64,000 nucleotides of DNA, taken from Megalobrama amblycephala. Taxonomy: Eukaryota > Chordata > Actinopteri > Cypriniformes > Xenocyprididae. The translations under genes and the position numbers were made by a program. The stretch's first letter is position 1; each line of letters starts with the position of its first letter. Positions 1 through 10,977 of this stretch are shown here, piece by piece. Location: positions 39,505,396 to 39,569,395 of the forward strand of contig NC_063054.1 in NCBI RefSeq assembly GCF_018812025.1. The letters are read 5' to 3'. A model generated the notes under the pieces. It saw only the letters and a list, made by a program, of their open reading frames with translations. It was not told where the DNA came from and made no database searches.

Positions 1-229
1 TTTTCAAACTGTTAAAGGCATAATAGATTTTTTGTATCTAAAATCTACACTGTTGTAAGCAAAACGTTCCCAAAAAGCCTGATGTATCAAATGTGATACA
101 AAAAATATATCATAAACAAAATGAGTTGGCAATTTTTTTTTTTTTTTGATTTTGATTCAAGGCTTAATAAACATCTAATTTCCAAAAATATATAATTTTC
201 TGCCATTTTTTTAATGTGTCAGGCTTTAA

Positions 230-2710
230 AGGGTTAACAGGAAGCCAATGCAGTGTTGACAGAACTGGGCTAAAATGGTCATACTTCCTAGTTCTAGTAA
301 GAACTCTAACTGCTGCATTTTGTACAATCTGTAGTTTATTTATCAAGCGGGAGGAACAACCACCCAGTAGAGCGTTACAGTAATCTAGCCCTGAGGTCAT
401 GAACTAACTGTTCTGCATTTTTCATTGAGAGCATATGTGACAGTTAAGATATATTTTTTAGATGGAAGAATGCGGTTTTACAGATGCTAGAAACATGGCC
501 TTCCAATGAAAGATTGGTATCAAAGAGCACACCCAGGTTCCTAAATGACAACAGCCATCAAGTGTTAGACAGTATTGTAAGGTTATTACATGAAGATGTT
601 TTTGGTCCAAAAATTAGAATCTATGAATTTAGTAGTAGGAAATTTTGTGAATTGGTAAGTTTCGTCAGGGTGCGAAGAAATATAGAGAATGATGATACTG
701 ATGATACAATCACTGATGATACTATAGAGAAATATAGTATCATCAGCGTAACAGTGAAAACTAACGCCATGCTTCCTTATGATATCTCCCAAGGGTAGCA
801 TGTACAGAGTGAAAAGCAACGGTCCTAGTACTGAGCATGGCTGTACTCCATATTGAACTTGTGATCGATATGACATCTCTTTGTTCACTACTACAAACTG
901 ATAACGGTCAAATAAGTATGATTGGAACCATGCCAATGCAATTCTACTAATGGCAACATAGTTTGAGTCTATTTAAAAGAATATTGTGATCAATAGTGTC
1001 AAATGCAGCACTAAGATCCAGTAACACTAATAGAGAGATACAACCACGATCTGATGATAAGAGCAAATCATAAGTAACTCTAATGAGAGCAGTCTCAGTA
1101 CTATGGTACGGTCTAAATCCTGGCTGGAAATCCTCACAGATATTATTTCTTTCTAATATAGGAACATAGTTGTGATGATGTTGCCTTTTCTAGTATTTCT
1201 GACAGAAAAGTGAGATTTGAGATTGGCCTGTAATTGACTAATTCTCTAGGATCAAGTTGAGGTTTAGTAATAGCCAGCTTAAAATCTTTTGGTACATATC
1301 CTAGTGATAAAGACAGTCTATGATCTATGACCTCTGGAAGCATCTCTTTCAATAGCTTAGTCAGTATAGGGTCTAACATACATGTTGTTGATTTTGATGA
1401 TTTAACAAGATTAGACAATTCTTCCTCTTCTAAAGCAGTGAATGAATGTAATTTTTCCTCAGGGACACTACAATGTACTGTCTGATGCGATACTGTAGTA
1501 GACAGTTGCATGGTTGTAATTTTCTCTCTAATAATGTCAATTTTGCAAGTAAAGAAGTTCATAAAGTCATTGCTGTGCTCTTTGGAAACATCATAAGTTG
1601 AAGCTTTATTTCTTGTTAATTTAGCCACTAATCAAATTAATACCTAGGGTTGTGCTTATTCTATTCTAAAAGTTTTGAGTTTAAAAGTTTCTTTTTAAAT
1701 GTTTTTAAGGCCTTTCTGTACTCAATCATTCTCTCCACGAAATGCGAAATACTTCTAGTTTTGTTTTCTTACAGCTGCGCTCCAATTTTCTGGCTGCTAC
1801 CTTTAGGGCCTGAGTGTGCTCATTGTACCACGGCGTTGGATTAATTTCCTTAATCTTTTTTAAGCGCAAAGGAGCAACTGAATCTAATGTGCTGGAAAAA
1901 ACAGAGGCAATAGTTTCTGTTGCAACATTGAGGTCTTCTAAGCTGTCTGGTATATTAAGGAGATGAAACTGATCAGGAAGATTATTTATAAAGCGATCTT
2001 TAGCGGTAGAACTGATGGTTCTACCATAATTATGGCAGGGAGGCAGTTTAGCTGCCTTGACTAAATGTAGTATACACAAGACTAGATAATGATCTGAGAT
2101 GTTGTCACTCTTCTGCAGAATTTCAACGGCATCAATATCGATTCCATGTGACAATATTAGATCTAAAGTATGATTACGACAATGAGTGGGTCCTGACACA
2201 TGTTGTCTAACACCAATAGAGTTTAGAATGTCTGTAAATGCCAATCCCAATGTGTCTTTTTATTATCTACATGGATATTAAAACTCACCAACAACAAGGA
2301 CTTCATCTGCAGCTAGTACTAATTCTGATATAAAATCAGCAAATTCTTTGATAAAGTCTGTATGGTGTCCTGGTGGCCTGTATACAGTAGCCAGCACAAA
2401 TGTCAACTTACATGATGTTACATAAAGTACCATCACTTTGAAGGAATTATATTTGAAAGACTTTTGACTAATACTGTAAATATTACTATAAATTACAGAA
2501 ACACCTCCCCCTTTGCCTTTCTGATTAGGATTGTATCAATAATCGTAACCTTGAGGGCTAGACTCATTTAAAGTAATGTAATCATCCGGTTTTAGCCAGG
2601 TTTCTGTCAAACACAGCACATCTAGTTTATTGTCTGTGATAATATTGTTTCCAATAAGTGCTTTTGAAGAAAAGGATCTAATATTTAACAACCCAAGCTT
2701 TATCATTTGT
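230..2710 (-). mobile_element. L2/CR1-like LINE (non-LTR retrotransposon), degraded
   Basis: Non-LTR retrotransposon read on the minus strand. From about 2,705 downward it encodes an APE-type endonuclease: an N-terminal LNIRSFSSK motif near 2,690, LCLTETWL near 2,610, KGKGGGVSV near 2,520, VYRPPGHH near 2,370 and a GPTH..HTLDLIL..SDHYLV block at 2,060-2,190. A linker follows, then reverse transcriptase: a NYRPISNL motif near 1,220, the catalytic YADD box near 730, and a C-terminal block (SGLDYCNALL, LHWLPV) at 225-395. Stops and frameshifts break the frame throughout, so the copy is dead. The motif set fits the L2/CR1/Rex1 part of the Jockey group; the exact clade is not resolvable here. The 5' UTR appears truncated. 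Confidence 0.85.
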
Positions 2711-2739
2711 TTATAATTATTATCTCTATTTTTTATTTG

Positions 2740-3985
2740 TTAAACATCAATTTAATTTTTACCATTAAGTGGGTTTGGAAGTTTTTTGTTTTTACTAATT
2801 CAGGGTACAGACACATTCTCTATGTGATATCTATGTGTCAGGAATTATCTGACTTCTGCAGATCTGCCAACATGTACGCATTTTGACCTCAAAGTACGCT
2901 GGTACGATTTGTCACTCTATACTATGCAAAAACACGGTGACTCCTCTGTGCACGACTAGTACTCAAATCCAGCAAAAGAGTTCGACCAATCAGCGCTGGG
3001 TTTATTTCCCCAAATAGCAAGCGGGGATGATTGACAAATGCGTACGGCCTATCAATAAAAAGAGACTGCAAATCGACAGCAACACAAAATCCCGCTCAAT
3101 CCCTCCTTCCACTCCTGCCGTCTCAGTGACTGAATTCTCAAGCGAGGACAGCACACTCACGCACTTTAAACTTCTTAAGGTAAACGGGTATAAAATGCAC
3201 AAGTAATGTTGAACAACAAATCTAAATAAAATTGAAATCGCTGATTATGAAAATGTTGTGATGTGTGACTGACTGACAAGCGCGAGTTTGGAGTAACAGG
3301 CGTTTATTTATTTATTCTCAGTGTTGCGAAACATATAGCCTACATGTGTTGCTTTACTATACTAACTAAAGTGACTAATTATGTTACATAGCCTACTTAT
3401 TTTGTATGAAAACTAGCACATTAGTTACTTATGCATTTAAAATGACCGTTGTCTCAATGCTGCGCGAGCCCTCTCTCTCATAAACACAAACGCGCACGCA
3501 CACAGAGAGGTAAAATGAAAATTGCTGTGTTTGGTTTAAAATTTGTTCTTGCTTGTGTTATTTATTTATTTATTTATTTATTTATGTCAGAAAATATTTT
3601 TAATTATCCACCCGTGTTTTTAAGATTCGGTAAATGACGGATGCTTTAGTTAACACAACCCCTCGTTATATGACTAACTTCTTGATATTCTTGAATACTC
3701 TATTCGTTTGCTCTTATTGGTCCTTTCTATTCATTGTCAACTGTTTTCTATAAATATGTTTGTATTGGCTAACCTTTATTCAGCGAATGTTTGTCTTGTT
3801 TATAATTCAAAGACAGCACGCCACAAATAGAAACCCTTTTTTTCTGTGGGATTTAGTATCATATTTGGATATTGGAATAATAAATTAAGTATTTTTAAAT
3901 GAATCACATGTAAACTCAATGTTTACTGTTTTCTAAGGGTTTCTTAATTGAAGACTAGTTTTCATTACAAAACCTGTATAAACGA
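2740..3985. other. AT-rich stretch without a recognised gene
   Basis: I see no coding exon or complete element here. It holds a short (ATTT)n microsatellite near 3,560-3,585 and scattered low-complexity AT sequence. The short ORFs have no recognisable domain. Confidence 0.5.
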
Positions 3986-3989
3986 CTGT

Positions 3990-6900
3990 TAGGTTAGTTC
4001 CCATTCAGTCGGTCACGTTCGACGTATGTCGGACAGACCGACGAATAGGAATCTCGCTAGAGAGGCCAATCTACTTCGAGTGTAACTACAACGAGCCAAT
4101 GCACATTGGCATGCAATCATATGCATCAGCTGCTCGCCTCGCAGCTTTTCGTTTCGGAGCCGAACCGTCTGTAACAAACGGGGGTCTACGAGCGAGTGTT
4201 TGTCTTCAACGAGTCAGCTTTTTTAGAGAATCTGCTCTTTGTGTTGGTGCAGGCGGACAGCACTGCAGCGGGACCGATCTCTCCTCTTTATTTTCTCTTT
4301 TCTTTTGTTTTGCCTTTTTGAGAGAGCAAAGCCTCAGTTGTAAAAAGCCGTTCTCACGGCTGGTGAACGGTGCACTTTTGAGCGCTTAAGAGCTGTTCTC
4401 ACAGCTGGTAAGAGGGCGGCTACAAGGAGAGAGTGCACACGACAGGCTGCACTATTCCCTGTCTGTGCTGCAGCAGTCATTCCCCTGCGTGCTTCGGCAC
4501 CTAAAAGAGTAGTCCCTAAAAGAGCTTACACAAGTAGATTTGCGTCTTTTAAAAGATGACGTTCTACCTGTGTGCTTCTGGTTGCAGTCGTTTCCTGTCC
4601 TCACTGACGGCCACGATCATTGTTTCACATGTCTGGGCGCGTGTTGAAGCGATGCTCGTAGGTGATTCGTGTTTTCATATGAGAACATGATCACGTCGAC
4701 ACACCGGTCGTGACTCTTCTTTCTCCGGGAAGCTTGAGTCCCCTCTGTTGTTGGCCAGCTGCCGCTTGTGTGTAAAAGCACAGCTGCGGGTCTGCCCGAC
4801 ACTTTGGGAGACCGTAGAGATCAGCGAGAGCAAAACTCTCGCTCCTCTGCGTGTCGTGTGCCGTCGGGCTGGAGCGCGGGTTGTCACGGCAACCCAGCGC
4901 TCGCTCGGCGCTCTAGATGCGCGGTTCACTTGCCTAATCTCACTGTAGCGCCCTCTCTGGTGCACCAGAAGAGGTCTACTTTGCTGATATGGCTTGGGTG
5001 ACATGAGGTTGAGGGGTTTCTTCGGGGAACCAACCCCCTAGGGGCCCTCCCTCTCTAGCGCATTGCAAGCTGTGCAGTTTCTGGATTGGATTGCTGGTCC
5101 TTCTCATAGGGGAACTTAGCATTTCATTCAGAGCTCCAGCTGAGGGTCAGACGTCGATTGCAGCATCGGAGAGACTGCTGTTTTGCTCTGGAAATGAGGA
5201 TGACGCTGCCCACTGTGATGGTATGTGCCTATGCTGACTCAGATTCAGAGTTTATAGCCATGCTTTCCCGGGTGTCCTGGATGTGCATGGAAAACTTGGC
5301 AGTATGGAGGTATTTTGGTGCCATAAATATGGAACGCCAAAAGTGCCAAAATCTGCATAAGTTTTTCCTCTCTCACTGCCCTCCTGGATGGGGTGGCTGT
5401 ACACAGACCACTCCCACCCTGCTTGTGAGGCCAAGGCACTCTTTATGCATGAGGGTAGTTCTGAGCTGGGGTTGAGCTGCGCTTGTTGACTAACCGTGAT
5501 CAAAGTCACGGCGCAGGCCCTCAGCCAGACGATGTCCACCTCAGTGGTCCAGAAGCGCCCCCTGGCTTACCTTGTGAGGTGCGAGAGGTTGTCGAGCTAA
5601 TGCTTCTCAACGCTCCCATCCCGAGGTGGCCTTTTCGGGACATGTCGAGGACTGAGCCCAGCAGTTCTTCTCAGTTGTAGCAGACAGGGAGCTTCCCAGA
5701 CAAACCATTGAGTTCCTCTGGGCCGCCCCTCAGTCTGCTCGTTGCCAAGGGTGCTCCCCTGCAAAAAATTCCGGCCCAGCCTGCCACTGTGTCCGTTGTG
5801 GGGAGATGCACCTCCTGTCTCTGCTGCTGTTTAAGCGGTTGGTGAGAAAATCACTCCTGAGACGGGCGACCCAGAGATGGGTGGGGCTGCCCCGGAGGAG
5901 GGCCGGGTGGTAAATCCTTTTATTGGGTTTGTTTCTGTCCGCCGCAGAAAAACCTCACCACTCTCATCCCCCTCTTCTGTCGCCAGCGGACAGCAGTGAG
6001 CAGAGGGTAAACAAAGCCTTGACTGCTTCCTCTGTCCAACCGTGGAACCAGGTAAGTGTCCCGCTTGTTCGGTCTCTGCGAGCCTGGTTAGCTCCCCAGT
6101 CCGTCTCGCTGGCTCATTCGGACCATCAGGCTCAGCTATGCGATTCAGTTCGCCCGGCGTCCCCCACAAGTTCAGGGGCGTCCTCTTCACTACAGTGAAA
6201 GATGTCTGCCCCTGTCTTGCGGTGCGGAGATCGCAGTCCTACTGGCGAAGGACGCGATAGAGCCGGTCCCTCCAGCCGATATGAGGTCAGGGTTCTATAG
6301 TCCCTACTTCATTGTACCCAAGAAAGCGGTGGGTTACGACCTATCCTGGATCTGCGAGTCTTGAATCGGAGCCTTCACAAGCTACCGTTCAAGATGCTCA
6401 CGCAGAAACGCATTTTCGAATGCATCCGTCCCCAGATTGGTTTGCAGCGATCAACATGAAGGACGCGTACTTTCATGTCTCGATCCTTCCGCGACACAGG
6501 CCATTCCTGCGGTTCGCGTCAAAGGACGAGCATTTCAGTACAGAGTCCTACCCTTCGGGCTGGCCCTGTCTCCCCGCGTCTTCACGAAAGTCGTGGGGGG
6601 AGCCCTTGTTCCCATGAGAGAACAGGGTGTTCGCATCCTCAACTTTCTCGACGACTGGCTCATTCTAGCACAGTCTCGGGATCAGTTGTGCGAACACAGG
6701 GATTTGGTGCTCAGACACCTCAGTCAGTTGGGGCTTCAGGTCAACTGGGAAAAGAGCAAACTCGCCCCGTTGCAGAGGATCTCTTTTCTCGGTATGGAGT
6801 CGGATTAGTCTAACAGATAGCACGCCTCACAGAGGAACGTGCTCAGTCGGTGTTGAACTGCCTGAATACGTTCAATGGCAGGACAGCTGTCCCACTGAAA

Positions 6901-7160
6901 TACTTTCAGAGGTTCCTGGGGCATATGGCGGCCGCAGCGGCTGTAACACCGCTCGGTCTGCTTCATATGAGACCGCTTCAACACTGGCTTCACGGCCGAG
7001 TCCTGAGATGGGCGTGGCAACACGACACATTCCGGGTGGGAATCACTCAGGAGTGTCGCCAAGCCTTCAGCCCGTGGTCGGACCACTTGTTTCTTCAGGC
7101 AGGAGTGCCCTAGAACAGGTGTCCTGGCATGCTGTGGTTTTCACGGATGCCTCGACCAGG
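3990..7160 (+). mobile_element. DIRS-type tyrosine-recombinase retrotransposon, 3' truncated
   Basis: The unit opens near 3,993 with a terminal block built around short palindromic tcggtcacgttcgacg-type sequence, typical of fish DIRS ends. A gag-like region full of stops follows (about 4,100-6,150), then a reverse transcriptase to RNase H region on the plus strand (6,200-7,160). The RT active-site strand reads FLDDW near 6,645 and the RNase H start reads FTDAS near 7,140. The sequence then stops abruptly at a fragment of an unrelated MITE, so the tyrosine recombinase and the 3' complex repeats are missing. The ORF alternates between frames, so this is a relic. Confidence 0.8.
6230..7160 (+). 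pseudogene. DIRS reverse transcriptase / RNase H fragment
   Basis: Pol fragment of the DIRS element. Recognisable blocks in order are a KDAYFHV motif near 6,460, an LPFGLALSPRVF motif near 6,560, the FLDDWLI catalytic strand near 6,645, the thumb and connection region (LCEHRDLVLRHLSQLGL, then NWEKSKL) at 6,680-6,770, a LLHMRPLQHWLHGR block near 6,960-7,000 and the first RNase H strand FTDAS at about 7,140. Reading needs frame changes near 6,460 and 6,800 and crosses a stop at about 6,807. The product would have been reverse transcriptase for the DIRS cDNA cycle. The copy cannot make a full enzyme. Confidence 0.8.
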
Positions 7161-7210
7161 GGACACCTTAGCTTATATTACATCTTTTAAAAAAACGTTC
7201 TCGGGCACCT
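7161..7210 (-). repeat. Terminal fragment of TTAA MITE family A, inverted
   Basis: This 50-bp piece is the reverse complement of the left end of the complete MITE at 8,165 (AGGTGCCC, then a stretch ending ..TAAGGTGTCC). It ends in GGGCACCT followed by TTAA, the same flank seen at other copies. It marks the breakpoint where the DIRS element is cut off. Confidence 0.7.
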
Positions 7211-7214
7211 TTAA

Positions 7215-10200
7215 TTCGTTTTTGCTATGCACATTCTTCTTCAGGATGTCTAAAAGTTTGCGATATTGATATGGCAGAGCTGCACTTCACAAATTTGTGC
7301 TAGATTTTGAAAGGTTATATGGACCTGTTAATGTTTCTTTCAATGGCATTTACTGATTCATTTGACAACAGTGTGTGCAACTGGGAACCATTGTGGGCAA
7401 CCTCGACTTTTCATTTGAGCATTTATTGGGCAAAAAGGTGAGAAGTCATGGTAAGCAAGTGAGAATGTGAGGAAACTTTTTAACAAAGTACAAAGTGCTC
7501 TAGACTTACAAACAAGTCTGAGGACTTTCATAAACATGTATGGGGTTTTGGCTCCTGTAAAGGAGAGAACACTGAGTTACAAAAAACGGCTATTGACATT
7601 TTCTTCATGTGACAGTTCAATCAGGGTTATTTTACAAACGTTTATTTCTAAAGGTGATGGCTTGTGCTTTTAAATTGGATACCTCCAAGACAAATCTCTC
7701 TTGTCTTTTAGTTAAGGAGCTTGCGAGAATTTAAAATGAACTTTGCAAAGATGTTCAACTTAAAATATCCTCTACATTTGTGACTGAAGTGCATGACACA
7801 AACAATGTATTTGCTATCCATCCTTACTCACTCAAAAGAACATGTATCATGAGCAGGTCAAAAGACAAAATTTATGTTATTACAACGCCAAACAATATTG
7901 AAAGGGACTAATAGTATTTCCTGAATTATAGGCTGATATTTAAGGGTTCATGCAGTCCTATTTTTTTGTCTTTCTTTTGTATGAACTGCAATGACACATT
8001 ACTAATGTTTTTCTCCTGAATTTCCATGTCCATGTACAAACTGAATGAAATGAGAGATATACATGTAAACTTAGTGTCAGTGTTGTAAAAATATGTAGTT
8101 TCAATAAATTTAACATTTTTGTTTCCATTAGTACACTAGTGACATCTATTGTAAGGAGTTTTAAAGGTGCCCAAGAACGTTCTTTCACAAGATGTAATAT
8201 AAGTCTAAGGTGTCTCCTGAATGTGTCTGTGAAGTTTCAGCTCAAAATACCCCATAGATTTTTTTAAATTAATTTTTTTAACTGCCTATTTTGGGGCATC
8301 ATTAACAATGCACTGATTTACACTTGGCGCCGCCCCCTTAAATCGCATGCTCCCTGCCACACCAGCTGTCGACTATATTACAGCGCATTTACAAAGTTCA
8401 CACAGCTAATATAACCCTTAAATGGATCTTTACAAGATGTTCGTCATGCATGCTGCATGCATGCTTCGAATTATGTGAGTATAGTATTTATTTTGATGTT
8501 TACGTTTGATTCTGTATGAGTTTGAGGCTATATGCTCTGTGGCTAACAGCTAATGCTACACTGTTGGAGAGATTTATAAAGAATGAAGTTGTGTTTATGC
8601 ATTATACAGACTGCAAGTGTTTAAAAAATGAAAATAGCGACGGCTCTTGTCTCCGTGAATACAGTAAGAAACGATGGTAACTTTAACCTCATTTAACAGT
8701 ACATTAGCAACATGCTAACGAAACTTTTAGAAAGACAATTTACAAATATCAGTAAAAATATCATGCTATCATGGATTATGTCAGTTATTATTGCTCCATC
8801 TGCCATTTTTCGCTGTTGTTCTTGCTTACCTAGTCTGATGATTCAGCTGTGTGCAGCTCCAGACGTTAACTGGCTGCCCTTGTCTAATGCCTTTTATAAT
8901 GTTGGGAACATCATGGGCTGGCATTATGCAAATATTGGGGCGTACACCCCGACTGTTACGTAACAGTCGGTGTTATGTTGAGATTCGCCTGTTCTTCGGA
9001 GGTCGTTTAAACAAATGAGATTTATATAAGAAGGAGGAAACGATGGGGTTTGAGACTCACTGTATGTCTTTTCCATGTACTGAACTCTTGTTATTTAACT
9101 ATGCCAAGGTAAATTCAATTTTTGAATCAAGGGCACCTTTAAATTATAAATGTGTATATGAAACTTTTCTGTTAAATAAATAAATTTACAACTTATTTGT
9201 AGGGCACAAAGTTACTCTGTGTGCATTTGAAGCAAGCATGAAATAAGTACAATTATGGGGTATTTTCATTTAGTACATAAACGTGTTAAGGTATTTGCAG
9301 TATACTTAGTATAAATGATAGAATAAATGCATTTAAATGACATTTTAGTATATTTATTTCTCACTAGGGAATGCATGCTCTTTTTGGTTTTACTGAGTCT
9401 TTTACCAGTAATTACTTTTGTCTCTTGTGTCTAACTGAAAAATCTGAGGCCCAGAATGTTTATAGTGAGGATGACCTAAGGGTAGTGGTCCATGATAAAG
9501 CCAGCTTTGAGATGGGACATTCAGTCAGATACACAGTTGAACTCTGTATATTGGGGTTAAAAGAGGCTCTTCGTTGAACACTTTACAGTATTTTCATGTT
9601 TGTTCCAATTATTCCTTTGATATAATCCATGATATATTAGAGGGTGTCGCTCAGTATGAGCTGAAACTTTTATTTGGATACATGACTGAAAATTGCATAT
9701 CAAAAAATCATCTCCTTTTTAGGATTTATTCTTTTGACTTAGGTTACACAGAGCACAGAAACCGCCTGACAAACATTAACTTGAAACATTGTTGAAATTC
9801 TATAGGATTTAACTCTATAAAGACACTCTGTTTGGTGTGAAACATCATCTTACTGCACATTATTAATATTGTCTTTTCAGCTGTTGTTACTTATGGCATG
9901 ACTGTTTTTTTAAACACTTGATCAACGAGAACCATCAACTTTTAAAACTGGTGTACCATCAGAAAAGATTAATACCGAAGCATCATTTTATGGTCCATTA
10001 TCCTTTTGCAATTTGAGTCGCAAAACTTTTCAAAAACATGCTAAAAGAACATCACAAAGTCACTTGTGAAAAAACATCAAATGGCAATAGGAAGTCACTG
10101 GGAAACGCTCAGTTTACAGCGGAAAGAATTTGGACCAATGAACTATTTCTCTCTAAGTGACACTGAAAATAGTGAAGACTTGGCAAATACTTTGCAAATC

Positions 10201-10330
10201 GCAGTACAGTACCTTGCTATATGCACAGAGATAAAAGATGAGCTGCCAGTATTCTGTAAAGTCACCAGCATTCTTGTGTTGGGTGAAAATGTTTATTTTG
10301 TGGTTGACAAACCTGTTATGAGCTCTTCAT
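7215..10330 (+). pseudogene. Relic of Tnp2-like ('MHD.LEG') transposase gene
   Basis: Scattered plus-strand pieces of a transposase-like protein. At 7,290-7,560 the translation resembles the C-terminal part of the family (a YGPVNVSFN block followed by an NWEPLW-like motif). At 9,371-9,795 it gives a cysteine-containing segment and the hallmark DIIHDILEGVAQYE. At 10,066-10,320 it gives a later block (KEFGPMNYF, then DELPVFCKVTSILV). The DIIHDILEG motif matches DVMHDFLEG in the minus-strand gene at 29.2-34.6 kb, so both belong to one family. It resembles Tnp2 of EnSpm/CACTA elements by motif recall only. Fragment order and frames are broken, and a MITE splits it at 8,165-9,138. Confidence 0.55.
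8165..9138 (+). mobile_element. TTAA-flanked MITE, family A (complete, 974 bp)
   Basis: A non-autonomous DNA element starting AGGTGCCC and ending GGGCACCT, with TTAA directly outside both ends (8,161-8,164 and 9,139-9,142). It shares most of its length with the copy at 51,862-52,780. It has no coding capacity. TTAA target duplication is characteristic of piggyBac-type transposition, so this is probably a piggyBac-dependent MITE; that assignment is inference. Confidence 0.8.
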
Positions 10331-10977
10331 TGAAACAAAATTGTGACGATCTGATAGGTATGACCTTAACCACCGTATTGCCTGGCCCTGAATACCAGTG
10401 TAATTTTGTAGTCGATCAAGGAATATTTTATGATCTATAGTGTCGAACGCAGTACTGAGATCAAGTAACACTAGTATTGAGATACAGCCTTGGTCAGAAG
10501 CTAGAAGTCGTTTGTAATTTTAACGAGCGCAGTTTCTGTGCTATGATGAGATCTGAATCCTGACTGAAATTTTTCATATATAGCGAGAAAGAAAGAGCAT
10601 AACTGGGCGACACCACTTTTTCTAGTATTTTAGACATAAATGGAAGATTTGAAATGGGTCTGTAATTTGCTAATACATTTGGATCTAATTGTGGTTTCTT
10701 AATGAGAGGCTTAATAACTGCTAGCTTGAACGGTCTTGGGACGTGACCTAGAGATAAAGACGAGTTGATAATATTGAAGCTCTTCTGCTACAGGTAACAA
10801 TTCTCTCAGTAGTTTAGTGGGTATTGGATCTAATAAACATGTTGTTGGTTTAGATGCAGTGATAAGTTTATTTAGCTCTTCATGTCCTATAGTTGTAAAG
10901 CACTGCAACTGTTCTTGAGGGGCGATAATTGAGGTTGAATCATAAAACTCTGTTAAAGATTGTGCATTTACAATTGT
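10330..10977 (-). mobile_element. L2/CR1-like LINE fragment (RT region)
   Basis: Minus-strand translation gives the pre-RT and RT blocks of an L2/CR1-like element: a CLLDPIPTKLLRELLPV block near 10,810, KPQLDP..LANYRPISNLPF near 10,660-10,700, and the segment around DHKIFLDRLQNYTGI near 10,420. Frames shift several times. It resembles, but is not identical to, the element at 230-2,710. Its right end is fused directly to Gypsy LTR sequence at about 10,978. Confidence 0.75.

Noticed and set aside
4099..6260. Many 60-120-aa ORFs on both strands in the DIRS gag region
   Set aside because: Fragments of a degraded gag or antisense shadows; none gives a confident domain.
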